This document shows, piece by piece, positions 10,918 to 20,815 of a stretch of 64,000 bases of DNA. How positions within the stretch are numbered: the first letter of the stretch is position 1; every line of letters starts with the position of its first letter. A program made the translations under genes and the position numbers. Origin of the DNA: Microstegium vimineum (taxonomy: Eukaryota > Streptophyta > Magnoliopsida > Poales > Poaceae); the NCBI GenBank assembly GCA_022036555.1, contig CM039119.1, positions 37,951,255 through 38,015,254 of the forward strand. The letters run 5' to 3'. The notes beneath the pieces are model-generated. The model saw nothing but the letters and a program-made list of their open reading frames with translations. It ran no database searches and had not been told where the DNA came from.

Positions 10918-11730
10918 ATGAATTATAAAGAGCACAACAAACAACCTTCAACAAGTTATCCTAGTATTTGGCATATACATCCACCCTGTATTTTCTTTCC
11001 ACTATTTTCAGGACAACAAAAGTTGAGGATGACTTTTCTTGAAAAGAGGGAGCATGGTATGAACATGTCAAGGACATCAACAATCACTCCTAATTCTAAG
11101 GATCCATTCAAGGTGAAAGATAAACTTGATTCTAAACCCTTTCGGTTTTCATCTACAAGACTACTACTTGGTTTATATGATTATAGATTCAAACACATTG
11201 TTGTGATGGAAGAAGAAGATTGCTACTGTAGAAACATAGCATATACCCCTATTGGCCTAGCACAATTCTTTGGACTAGAAGATTCAGCGTCGTCGAGGTC
11301 GACTCCTTTTCAAGAGGGGGAGGATGATGAGGACATCTCAACCATGCATGCTACTTCAAGTACTAATCAGCCATCATCAAACATAAATAATACTATTAAA
11401 GGTCCTCTTACAAGAAGTCGTTCCAGAAAATTACAAGAGCAGGTGAATTCATTTCTTATTGATCTTAATCTTGATAATTCTAAGAATGTTATACTACCTA
11501 AGTGTTCTACTTTGGTTGTACTTAGGTATACACATCAAGAGGAGGATGTTAATCTACATGAAGAAAAGCTACAGACCAAAAATGGACCAGTAGAAGAAAC
11601 GGACCAGTTCTCTCAAGAAGAAGAAAAGCAACAGACCAGTTCGGACCACTCCAGAAAAGCAACAGACCAGTTGTCCAAAACGGACCAATTCGGAACAGTG
11701 GAGTCCAAAACGGACCAGTCAAAGAAATGA
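10918..11730 (+). CDS. C-terminal tail of a Gypsy-type polyprotein (partial)
   Basis: The 270-residue open frame has a middle section (RNIAYTPIGLAQFFGLED, an acidic stretch, then GPLTRSRSRKLQEQVNSFL) of the kind that ends grass Ty3/Gypsy polyproteins after integrase. The last 70 residues are repeated TDQ-containing blocks rich in Gln, Glu and Lys. No protease, reverse transcriptase, RNase H or integrase core is upstream, so only the 3' end of the element is here. About 330 bases of non-coding sequence separate it from the 3' LTR. The frame is open to 11730, but the protein alone cannot do any catalytic step. The start is simply the first ATG and probably not a true initiation site. Confidence 0.55.
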   Translation: MNYKEHNKQPSTSYPSIWHIHPPCIFFPLFSGQQKLRMTFLEKREHGMNMSRTSTITPNSKDPFKVKDKLDSKPFRFSSTRLLLGLYDYRFKHIVVMEEEDCYCRNIAYTPIGLAQFFGLEDSASSRSTPFQEGEDDEDISTMHATSSTNQPSSNINNTIKGPLTRSRSRKLQEQVNSFLIDLNLDNSKNVILPKCSTLVVLRYTHQEEDVNLHEEKLQTKNGPVEETDQFSQEEEKQQTSSDHSRKATDQLSKTDQFGTVESKTDQSKK

Positions 11731-12059
11731 TCATATCTCCCTACTCCGAAAATATTTTGAGGCTCATGTGGACATTTTGGAAATCTCTTCAAGTCTACTT
11801 TCCAATGCAGCAAACTTCACCACTTTTGAACGTGCCAATATTGAGATACGAAGAGATTAGTGAAGACTGCTCTGAAGGTCAACAGCCAGCCTGATGGTTA
11901 AGTTCCCATGCAAAACTGTATCACTCTATAATGTTTTGTGCTGCATGATATACATGGTTGGAAAGATGGTTAAGTCTACTTTCCAACACATTTAACGGTG
12001 TGTCATTTAGACTTCCCAAGATGGAGATATTACCAATTTACTGAAGACTGCGTAGAAGA

Positions 12060-12549
12060 CCAATAGCCTCGCGAAGCCACTTCAGAAACCCATTTCGTGG
12101 AGGCCTTTTCACATTCTTAGTCTTTTCATTTCCATCTCGTGCTTACACCTATCTAGCAGGGTTGTTGCTAGTATATATACCCCTTTGCATCCTTGCAAAC
12201 GGAGATTTTTGATAATCAAAATATCGAACCTTTGTTCAGTTGTGTGCTAACAAACCCCAGAGAGAGATTTTCTACCCCTTTGCTCTTGTGTTTTCCTTCG
12301 TGGAGATTACAGAAGCGGCCGCATCATCGGTACCCAATCTGTGCTCCTAATCTTCGAGTTCAGTTTGCGTAGGTTGGTTTCTTTGAGAGTGTGGTTGGGC
12401 GAATCCTTGGTTCAGGCTGCCGTATAGAAACGGTGGTTGGTTCATTGTGCGTGTCGTCAGGTTGCACTAGTTATCGCTGCTTGCAGCAAGTTATCGGCCA
12501 ATCTTTGGCTAGTTATCAAGATCAAGATCCTACGTCGTGAAGATCGGGA
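12060..12549 (+). repeat. 3' LTR of a Gypsy element
   Basis: The sequence carries a TATATATA promoter at 12172-12179, a long U5-like region and ends with CGGGACCGCCCCTCATCA at 12549, a familiar grass Gypsy LTR terminus. Immediately beyond is LINE sequence, so the element appears inserted in the LINE. The left edge is not identified and is approximate. No 5' LTR is in the window, so neither flank could be tested for a target duplication. Confidence 0.55.
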
Positions 12550-14268
12550 CCGCCCCTCATCATCAACCATCTAGAAAAGGTGATCTGTGTCAATCCACCA
12601 ATCCAAAGAGAAACCAGGATGTTTTGTTGGTCACACAATTTGAAAAGATCAGGAAACAAGATGTATAATGGTTCACTGTATAACCATGTGTCCTTCCAAA
12701 CTAGAGTGTTTTTGCCATTTTTAACAGATATCTTCCTGCCTTGCAAATAGATGTGTTTGATTTAAGAAGATCAGCCCAAACAGGGGAGTCAGTTTGTTTG
12801 TGATGTACAGAACAAACTATATCTTTTTTCAAATATTTGTACCTGACAATAGTTTGCCAAATACCATCTTCTGTTTCAAGTTTCCACCACCACTTGCACA
12901 AAAGACTCAAATTCGTTTTCCTTATATCTTAAATGCCCAGACCTCCCTTTCTTTTGCTTTTACATATTTTATCCCATTTCACAATGTGGTATTTCCTTTT
13001 AGCATGTCCTCCCTGCCAAAAGAAGGTTCTCCTGATTTTGTCAAGTTTTTCTATCATAGTTTTGGGTAGGAGATAAATTGTCATATGATAAATTGGAGCA
13101 CTATTCATACTAGATGAAATAAGGGTAGATCTACCAGCAATAGACATAGAAGAACCTTTCCAAGTATCTAATTTCTTGGATATTTTTTCCAGAAGGTGAA
13201 GCCAATCAACCACATGAAGCCGACTAGGACTCACAGGTACTCCCAAGTATTTGATGGGGAAATAGCCAGCTTGGCAATTAAAGATTTCAGTGTATGAGGA
13301 AGCTACATCATCAAAGTCATTGATCATCACTATCTCACTCTTACTGAAGTTGATTTTAAGCCCAGCCATCAATTCATACAGATATAAAAGTAACTTCAAA
13401 TTCCTGGCTTTACTTAAATCATGTTTCATAAAAATGATTGTGTCATCAACGTAATGAAGTATGGCCACACCATTAGGAATAATATGTTCAATGAGTCCTG
13501 TAACCAAGTTGTTACTTTGGGCCTGGTGAATCATCCTAGTTAAACAATCAGCCACAAAGTTGAAGAGGATAGGAGAGAGGGGATCTCCCTGTCTCACTCC
13601 CTTGAAGCTTTTGATGTATGGGCCAATAAGACCATTGAGTTTGACACTAACAGTACGCCCCTGGACAACTTGTTTAATCCAGTTACACCAAGTGTCATTC
13701 AAACCTCTTTTATTTAGGCAAGTGAAAAGCAGATTCCAGTTAACTTTGTCGTAAGCTTTCTCAAAGTCAAGTTTCAGAATTACTCCACATTCCTTCCTTA
13801 GTTTGGTTTCATGAATGATCTCATGCATAACCATGACCCTAGACATGATGTTTCTGCCCTTCATAAAGGCTGATTGGGCAGGATGAATCAATTTTCCAGC
13901 AAATGGTTCAAGCTTGAGAGTTAAGGTCTTGGTTATGAGCTTATAAGGACAATTCAGAAGGCATATAGGTCTAAACTGTTGAATTTTTGCAGCCTCTTTT
14001 ACTTTAGGAAGAAGGGTAATGATACCATAGTTAATCCTGCTGATATCAACCTTGCCCTGATGAAAATCAGTGAACAGCTGTATAATGTCCTTTTTAACAA
14101 TCTGCCAACAAGCTTGATAAAATTCAATGGGGATACTATCTGGACCAGCTGCTTTGTTTTTTTTCCATCAAGGATAAAGCATTCCAAATCTCTATTTCAA
14201 AGAACGGTCTGCAGAGTTGTTCATTATCTGTTTCAGATAATGAACTTGAACCTTCCCAGAGGATATCA
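12550..14268 (-). pseudogene. LINE (L1-type) reverse transcriptase, truncated at both ends
   Basis: On the minus strand the RT fingers begin near 14260 (LSETDNEQLC). The domain continues through DFEKAYDKVNW (about 13740-13765), FKGVRQGDPLSPILFN and the catalytic YVDD at 13442-13453. The thumb follows with KYLGVP, ending at KGGLGI. After a TAA at 12929-12931 the same frame resumes, then shifts near 12780 into a zf-RVT-like region (WKDTW). A run of eight A (minus strand, about 14155-14162) carries a further +1 shift. The endonuclease, ORF1 and 3' tail are missing. The left end is cut by the Gypsy LTR edge and the right end abuts Athila gag, consistent with a 5'-truncated LINE inserted into that gag. 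Reverse transcriptase identity is certain. Confidence 0.85.
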
Positions 14269-15482
14269 ATTGAGATAATTTTATTTCTATCATTTTATTG
14301 AAATTCAATTGATTCTTCACAGCAGAGGCGAAGTCATTCATTTTATTGTTTAAAGTTTCAAGGGTCTTATCATTAGCAGCTAGTTTATTATTTAAACTTT
14401 CGTTAATCCTAGCTTGGCTTAAGACAAGATCTTTAAATGAAGGTTGATTAAAATTATTAAAGCTTTTACCTTCATTACCTTGATGGAAGGGCCGTGGCTT
14501 TGATCCAAATTGCTGAGGTTGATTCTTATTGTTGTTGATGAAGCTCACGCCTTCATTTGTTCCGGGGCAATTGTTTCTCGAATGATTTCCACCACATACC
14601 TCACACCATTGTTTTGTCTTGTTAGCCCGTGTGGAGGCATAGTGTTGGATGGATTCTCTATCCTTCTGGAAGTTTGCTCGTTCTTCGTGTTTCTTCATCA
14701 AGAGATCCATACTTGTGGAGAGTGCACTTACTTCATGAATATTTTCTGCACTCTTTTTCTTGACTAGGAGCCTTTCATCTTTCCACCCTTGATTCTTCAC
14801 TATCTTATCAATGAGATCTTTTGCTTGTGTGACGTTGAGTGAAGTGAATGCTCCTCTTGCGGCTGAATCAAGGTGGCTACGGGTTATTGGGGTTAACCCA
14901 TAGTAGAAGCCTTGAATCAGGAGCCAATCTTGAATTCCATGCTGAGGGCATTCCCGAATGTACTCCTGGAGACGTTCCCATGCTTCGGGAATAGTCTCGT
15001 CCGCTTGTTGTTGGAAGCTTGAAATTCTTCCACGAAGGGCGGTGGTTTTGCCCATCGGAAAGAACTTCTTGAGAAATGCATTGGTACACTTCTCCCAAGT
15101 GGCAACTTCCTCAGAATGAGCATAGAACCATTGCTTTCGCCTTCCCGAGTAATGAGAATGGGAAGAGGTGAAGACGAATGATATCCGATGCAACATTCTT
15201 AATGGAAATGGTGTCACTTACCTCCAAGAAATGTTGGAGATGTGCATTAGCATCCTCATGGGGCTTCCCGCAAAAAGGGTTGGTTTGCACTAGGTTGATC
15301 AAAGTTGGCTGCAGCTCGAAGGTAGCACCCCTTGTATTAACGTCTGGTCCTTGGGCCACGTGAGCGACTGAAGGAGCCGAGAAGTCGGAAATAACCTCTT
15401 GAGCCATAACTTGCTTGATAAACGGAGTGTAACCTCCTTCCTTGAGTGGATCCGAGTTTGGGGTGAGCTTTCGAGGGGACAC
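14269..15482 (-). pseudogene. gag: Athila-like Gypsy gag, frameshifted and truncated
   Basis: The N-terminal part (15482 down to about 15130) reads MSPRKLTPNSD, then FELQPTLINLVQTNPFCGKP and EDANAHLQHFLE, the classic start of a Retrotrans_gag domain. One extra base near 15133 shifts the frame, and the domain resumes as KQWFYAHSEE, FFPMGKTTALRGRISSFQQ and EAWERLQEY. A single knuckle of the Athila spacing (CEVCGGNHSRNNC) and a helical C-terminus follow. Near 14270 similarity stops and LINE sequence begins, and the open frame reads on out of register into the LINE to 14192. Protease and pol are absent. The opposite strand from the Gypsy tail at 10.9 kb shows that these are separate insertions. 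Confidence 0.85.
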
Positions 15483-15587
15483 TAGACTATGTCCGGATTC
15501 ATTTCATCTTTTTTTTTTCAAACCACAGGCGGCTTGGCAAGCCAAAACCAGGACTTGTGGTTGTAATTTTCGAGGGAGCGGCCGACA

Positions 15588-15650
15588 ACCCCCCCCCCCC
15601 CCCCTCCACAACCAAAACCCCCCCCCACCCCCCCCACCCCCACCCCCCCC
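15588..15650 (+). repeat. Poly-C tract interrupted by A
   Basis: About 63 bases made almost only of C runs, broken by A or short A-rich words. It could be a real C/A low-complexity tract or a sequencing or assembly artefact at a hard-to-read G/C homopolymer. Confidence 0.7.
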
Positions 15651-16114
15651 AAAAACTGTTTTTCAACTAGTGTCGAATGATGTCTTTTTTTTAAAACAAT
15701 TTAAAAAAATCGTGCCGTTACCCTTTATATTTATAGGCGCTGGTTCTTTCGACAAAACGTAATTAATACAAAACCTCTACTAAAAATAGAAAATATATCC
15801 AACTTGAACGTACAAGAAGAATTCTCCCTCAGATTTCTTCCTCATATCCCACTACCGGCCTGCATATCGCCTTGAACCGTATGAAGGCTAGTTAAATAAA
15901 TAACCGTGTTGCACCTGGACTCTGTACTCCCTTCCAATTGTTTTTGCCTTTTCCGATTGGACGAAGGAATTGAAGACGGCGCTCTTTGACTCCTGCCTTC
16001 GATGAGAAGCAGATGGAGCGCACCCAACCAGATTGTGTTGGTTTGTTGGTGTTCATCACCCCGACTATGCCCTCTAGGCCAAGCATCAATAAAGGCCCTG
16101 AACGTGCTTAAGAG
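15651..16114. other. No gene seen
   Basis: Mixed-composition DNA. Both strands have only short frames (the longest is 98 codons on the minus strand, 15842-16138), without any recognisable motif. Confidence 0.4.
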
Positions 16115-16452
16115 GAGAGCATGGTTAATAGTAAGCAAATACTAGGCTATAAGTTAATACTAAGAGGCAAGCTATACAATAAATAGATTCTTACTTAGCT
16201 ATCAATTTTTTATTATTATAAGATTTTTATTCTTCATCTCATCCCTCCTATCTCTTCTCATAATTATATATATTAGGTTGTTTATGATCATAACAATGTT
16301 GGGACCACACGAATGCTATGTATATCGTGCCCCCAAGCTTGTTCTAAAAACCAGAGTCCAAATCACAAGTCTCACTAATCCTTTTCTCTCCCTATCATCA
16401 AAAATTGCTGACTAGCTTGGCTATAAAGCCCATTACTACTGTATCTTGCCGC
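16115..16452. mobile_element. Possible MITE
   Basis: The left edge has GCATGGTTAATAGTAAGC with AGGCTATAAG inside. The right edge, read inversely, has ACAGTAGTAATGGGCTTTATAGCC. The interior contains GGGACCACAC and CTCTC-rich wording often seen in a grass MITE family whose ends read GGTTAATAGTATAGCC. The inverted repeats are imperfect and I found no convincing target duplication, so this is tentative. Confidence 0.3.
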
Positions 16453-18060
16453 CCTTAAATTTTGAGGCGGCCCTTGCCGGCGCTGCCCAGCCCAGCCGAG
16501 GATGCTCCGGTTCCCGACCTTACTTTCCCCTTGCCTGATCTGGCTGCTTCGATTTCTGTTGCGGGAACCTCATGCACCTCCGAGGATCGGAGGGTCGTGA
16601 TCATAGATCCTCAGTACAGTTTTCACATCAGTCAGGAGGATAGGCTGCTGGAATCCATGAGCCCAGACAGTTTTTTTCTCGGGAGCAGAAACCAAAACAA
16701 CTTGTTATTGCTAGACCCCAACCGGAAAATGTTTAATTGTTGTGCAGCATTGTGGGGCGGTTTATTTTTTGTAAATACCGAGGCAAGTGGATGATTGATT
16801 TTGAGGATCATTTGCATAGCATCGATTGTTTGATTTGTTGATTCATAGGTGTGGCAAAAATTAAGTTCTCATGTGTATAAGTTTTGCCATCATATGCAAT
16901 TTTGTTACGAAGATTCAGGTGCTAAGACGCTCGAAAAGCAGATGATAACCTAGCTAGGGCACCTTTGGCACATAAATAGGGAAATTAATATTACAGAGGT
17001 TTTATAGAAATGCAGTTGATAAAAATAGAGAATGCCAAGGGTTTTTAACCATGCGAGTTCACTTTTTTACTAGATGATGAAAGATGAACAATGTCTCGTT
17101 TTAATAAAAAATGTCTTATTTGACTATACAAAGACGATGTGAAAAAGAGAGAGAATAGAGATCCTGTTTTAATTATCCAAGAGGCAAAAATGAAAAAATT
17201 TCTTCGTCGAGATCATGAGTGGGGACGGCGGGCCGCCCCGAGCCCCCCGCCGCGGTAGGAAGGGGCGGTGCTCACCGCGCACCGGTCACCCTCCCTAGTG
17301 GATGAGGCTGCGCCACAGCATCTGTGATCGCCGACGAGGGCAAATGCAATCGTCGACACGGTGGGGCTGGGCGTGATCGTCCATGCGATAGCACGAGGCA
17401 ACGACGTCACGGCACCCGGGGAGCCTGTGTCGTGAAAGCTAGGCGCACTTCATCGGAAGGCATCATCGGACGAAAGGCCTGACTCTCTTCCATCAGAAAG
17501 AAGTCGAGAAGAGAGAGAAGGAACCAACTGTTATTTGAGGTTATAAATAAACCTATAAATGGGCGTAATTTTTCTCTAAACTTTACTCAATCTTGAGTTG
17601 GTGAAGCACCTCCTTGAATCGCTCCATCAAATCAGAGGCAGACCCATGGTATTTCGTGGAACTGTTGCATTGTGGAGCTGCTAAATGTAGAAGTATTAGC
17701 TTTCAAAAAGAAATCTAGATATATTTTTCATGATAATTGATACTACTCTATCATACAGGACCAAAAATAGAGGCCCATGATTTAGGACCACTGCTACTGT
17801 TACAACTTAACAGGCCTAGGAACACATACTCCAGTCATTCAAGATTCAAACTTTTAAAAGTCAACAATAATTTAACTAACCATTTCTAACTATAAAATAC
17901 AAACTTTGGTATCCACTCCAATTATAAAAATTTATAAATTTATTTATTTATAAACATAAACAGGAGTGCTCATGACTAGCTCGGCAACTTTAGTTTCAAA
18001 AGCTTCATGTACTTGGGTTGATTCTCAACCCACGTTCTTACTGCATGTTTAGCAAATGAT
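16453..18060. other. Anonymous DNA with a GC-rich island
   Basis: A 110-codon plus-strand frame at 16462-16794 begins in GC-rich sequence (MRRPLPALPSPAED) but has no recognisable domain or splice context; I do not call it a gene. A GC-rich patch at 17210-17420 is bounded by AT-rich DNA. Nothing else is recognisable. Confidence 0.35.
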
Positions 18061-18067
18061 GTAACCC

Positions 18068-18134
18068 TCTTATCTAATCTCTATCTCTATCTCTGTCTCT
18101 TATCTCTATATCTATCTCTATCCTCTATCTCTAC
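18068..18134 (+). repeat. Microsatellite (TCTATC/TCTC)n
   Basis: About 67 bases of imperfect TCTATC repeats with TCTGTC and TCTTATC variants. Simple-sequence tract, no coding role. Confidence 0.8.
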
Positions 18135-18139
18135 TAAAA

Positions 18140-19103
18140 TAAGGACCCAATCCATATTATTTTGAGATACCCAAAAGTGCGTCCTCCGCTGAAGAGCTCA
18201 GCTATGTGCACCCAAAAAAAAGTACCCAGAATTCGCTTCATTAAAATCAAAGGCCAATAATCAACCTACCTGCTTCAAACTCAATCATGTTTTCACGATC
18301 GTCTCCCAGGCTCAAACCAACGTCAAACGCACCAAAGACTCCCGCAGGTGTCAACTTGTACGTGGTTCTCCAACAAGGTTCGAAAGGCTGGGCTCCTCCG
18401 GTATTCCTCTATTATTAAAAAAATAAAAATAAAAACAGATCAATACCACACGCCTTTCCCCCTATGCCATTTTATTATAAAAAAAAGAAAAACAAACCAC
18501 GGAAGGCCGCCGCTCCTCCTGTATCCCCGATTATAAACCACCGTATCTGACTCACCACGCCCGCGCCGTCTCATGACCAAGCCAGGTGAACTGCCGCGCC
18601 GATCGTCCGCCGCATCTCCATATCTTGGATCAGGTCGTCCATAACCTTGGCGCTTTAGCCGCCGTCGTCTCCATGACAGAGCCTGTGATCATCGCGTCGA
18701 TAGCACGCCGTCGTTCTCCCTCTTCTTGGATCAGCACCGCCCCTTGACGCTTTAGATCACCGACAGGTGACCCGAGGCCGACCGCACCACACACAGCCTT
18801 GTTGACTTGGATCCCGAGGTGCCGTCGGGCCGTGGTGAACTGCCGACCGATCACACTGATATAACCACCCACCGCCTTTGGGCTTGGTTCACGGTGCGGC
18901 CGGGCGTGGATAAAACCGCCGCGCCGATCACAGGGCAAGGAGGCAGACAAAGCCTGTTGACCGCCCGCCAACGCCAACGCACCGTAATCAGGTCAAACGT
19001 CTCCCTGCGCTTTGATGAAGCGGGTGCCGCCCAGGCCAAGATGAACTGCCCTACCAGAGCTTCAGGACCCCTCTGCCATCTACAGACTCTGACGACCGAA
19101 GAT
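18140..19103. other. Anonymous GC-rich DNA with recurrent phrases
   Basis: From about 18570 several short phrases recur: 'TGAACTGCC' at 18588, 18836 and 19041, and 'CTTGGATC' several times. This suggests a degraded repetitive element. Frames of up to 145 codons exist on both strands but overlap antisense and look compositional. The 25 kb flank beyond the Copia insertion continues this sequence. Confidence 0.35.
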
Positions 19104-19108
19104 CCTTG
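19104..19108 (+). repeat. Left target-site duplication CCTTG
   Basis: CCTTG directly before the left LTR is matched exactly by CCTTG at 25962-25966 after the right LTR, so the Copia element between them inserted as one unit. Confidence 0.9.
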
Positions 19109-19602
19109 TGTTAGAGTTAATCCTCCTCCGTTAAGCCCAACGACTAAACGGGCCCTAGCACGCCCTGATCGGGCGGCCAACCCTGTGGTTGGGGGCCCCC
19201 GACGCACAGTGCTATAAAGGAAGGTGGGGGCCGGGGGCGCAAGGCAACGTCTCACGAGTTCACCTGCGCCGCCAAACCCCACCGACATTCCCTAAACCTA
19301 ACAGATCGCTAGGTAGGCGCTTGCCAGCGGCGGAAGTGCCACCGACGCGCGAGCACCCATGCGTGAAGAGACGACGGAACGCACGACTGACGGCACCAAA
19401 CGACAACCTATGGCCGAACGGCGGGATGAACCCTAACACAGCCAGCCGCAAACCGTTACACCAACCGTCGACCCATCTGTCTGTGTCTCTTTCTCCTCTC
19501 TCCTCTACTCCCTCTGCTTACATGAACTGCATACATCTACGACTCACAAAGAACGCGACTCTACTCCATGGATCCGCTCCTAGACGATCCTATAAATCAT
19601 CA
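19109..19602 (+). repeat. Left LTR of the Copia element
   Basis: 494 bases, TG...CA. Contains a TATAAA at 19213-19218 about 105 bases from its start. Aligns along its whole length with 25442-25961, for example the shared blocks CACGCCCTGAT, CCCCACCGACATTCCC, GTCTGTGTCTCTTTCTCCTC and ACATGAACTGCATACATCTAC. Confidence 0.92.
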
Positions 19603-19604
19603 AT

Positions 19605-19614
19605 GTATCAGTGC
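19605..19614 (+). promoter_or_regulatory. Degenerate primer-binding site
   Basis: TGTATCAGTGC starts two bases inside the left LTR. It resembles the Met-tRNA site TGGTATCAGAGC with one base lost and one changed. Confidence 0.6.
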
Positions 19615-20815
19615 CTCCTACGAGGGATCCACTTGGATCCGAGCCAACACTGCCAACCGAAAAGAAATCCAAACCCTAACTCAAGAACAGAGAGGGTCAG
19701 GGAACAGAACCAAGATACGAAGTCCAATCGGGATAACGAAACTCAATCTAACGAAACCCTAAGGATCCCAATCCACAGAAAGCACAAGAAACGAACCCCG
19801 AACCCAAATCGAAAACCAACCCCACACTTACCTTCTCGTTTTGCGACGAACCGCACATCCTAAAGCCGCAGAGCCGCCCCGCCGTCGGCGAGCTCAGCCG
19901 TAGCGAGCTCGCACGCCGGCGGGAGTTCCTAACGGCGCGCGTGCGCTAGGCGGGGTCCTTCCGGTCGGTCCCAACGGGACACCGCCGACAGCGTCCCGGC
20001 CATCGCCCCGTTGCTCTGCTGCCTGCGCAGGCCGAGAGAAGAACGAGAAAGGCGGGGAAGGGGGAAGAGCTGTGCGGCGGGAGAGCTCTCCCGGCCGGCG
20101 ACCGCCGAATCGCGTCGGCCGCCGCCGCTGCTCTGAGAGAAAGGGAATGGGAAAGACACGAATGAAGTAGGGTTGGAGTTGTTCAGGCCTGACCGGTTTT
20201 TGTTCTACAAAACTGACGCGCAGACCGTCGATCCCCACACCCCTAGATCGAACCGCCGCGGGCGATCCGAGTCGGCTGGGCCTCTTTGTGCCCAGGCGGG
20301 CGTCTTCTTTCCCGCCAGGCCCCCCGTTGCGGCCTGGGGGGAAAGGGGCCGTCCCGCGGCGGCCCAGATGGGCTCAAATGATCCTATGGGTCCGATCATT
20401 TGACTCAAAATCGAAAATGAACATGACAGTTTCTATTTTATTCCAGAATTAAATTGAATTTTGATCTAGGTAACCGCTTTGGTGTTCAGCGGCGCTGCCC
20501 TGAAAAGCCCGGTGGAAGGGCGGCCCCCCCTCGAACCCCCTCCCGCATGACCGATCAGCGGGATCGCCAGTTGCTAACTGTCATAGCGCCTAGAATTCCA
20601 GAAATAGTTATGAATTTTCCTTTGTATTGAATTGAATTTTAGATGATTTTCTTATACAATATTTATCCAACATTATTTTGTTTAATAACAATGCGACCGT
20701 AAATTTCTAAAATAAGATTATGAACAATCTAAATGTTTCCGCTGCGAAGAAAATATGAATTTGACTCCTAAATAAATTTGAACCAACGGATAATTTTAAT
20801 TTTGAGTGAAAAAAT
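19615..20815 (+). other. GC-rich leader of the Copia element
   Basis: A strongly GC-rich untranslated-type leader (19860-20360 especially) followed by AT-rich DNA toward gag. Antisense frames of 76-114 codons here are compositional and I do not call them genes. Confidence 0.5.

Noticed and set aside
18807..20403. Several overlapping GC-rich frames of 76-224 codons on both strands
   Set aside because: They lie in the Copia LTR and leader or in anonymous flanking DNA, have no domain similarity and overlap antisense.
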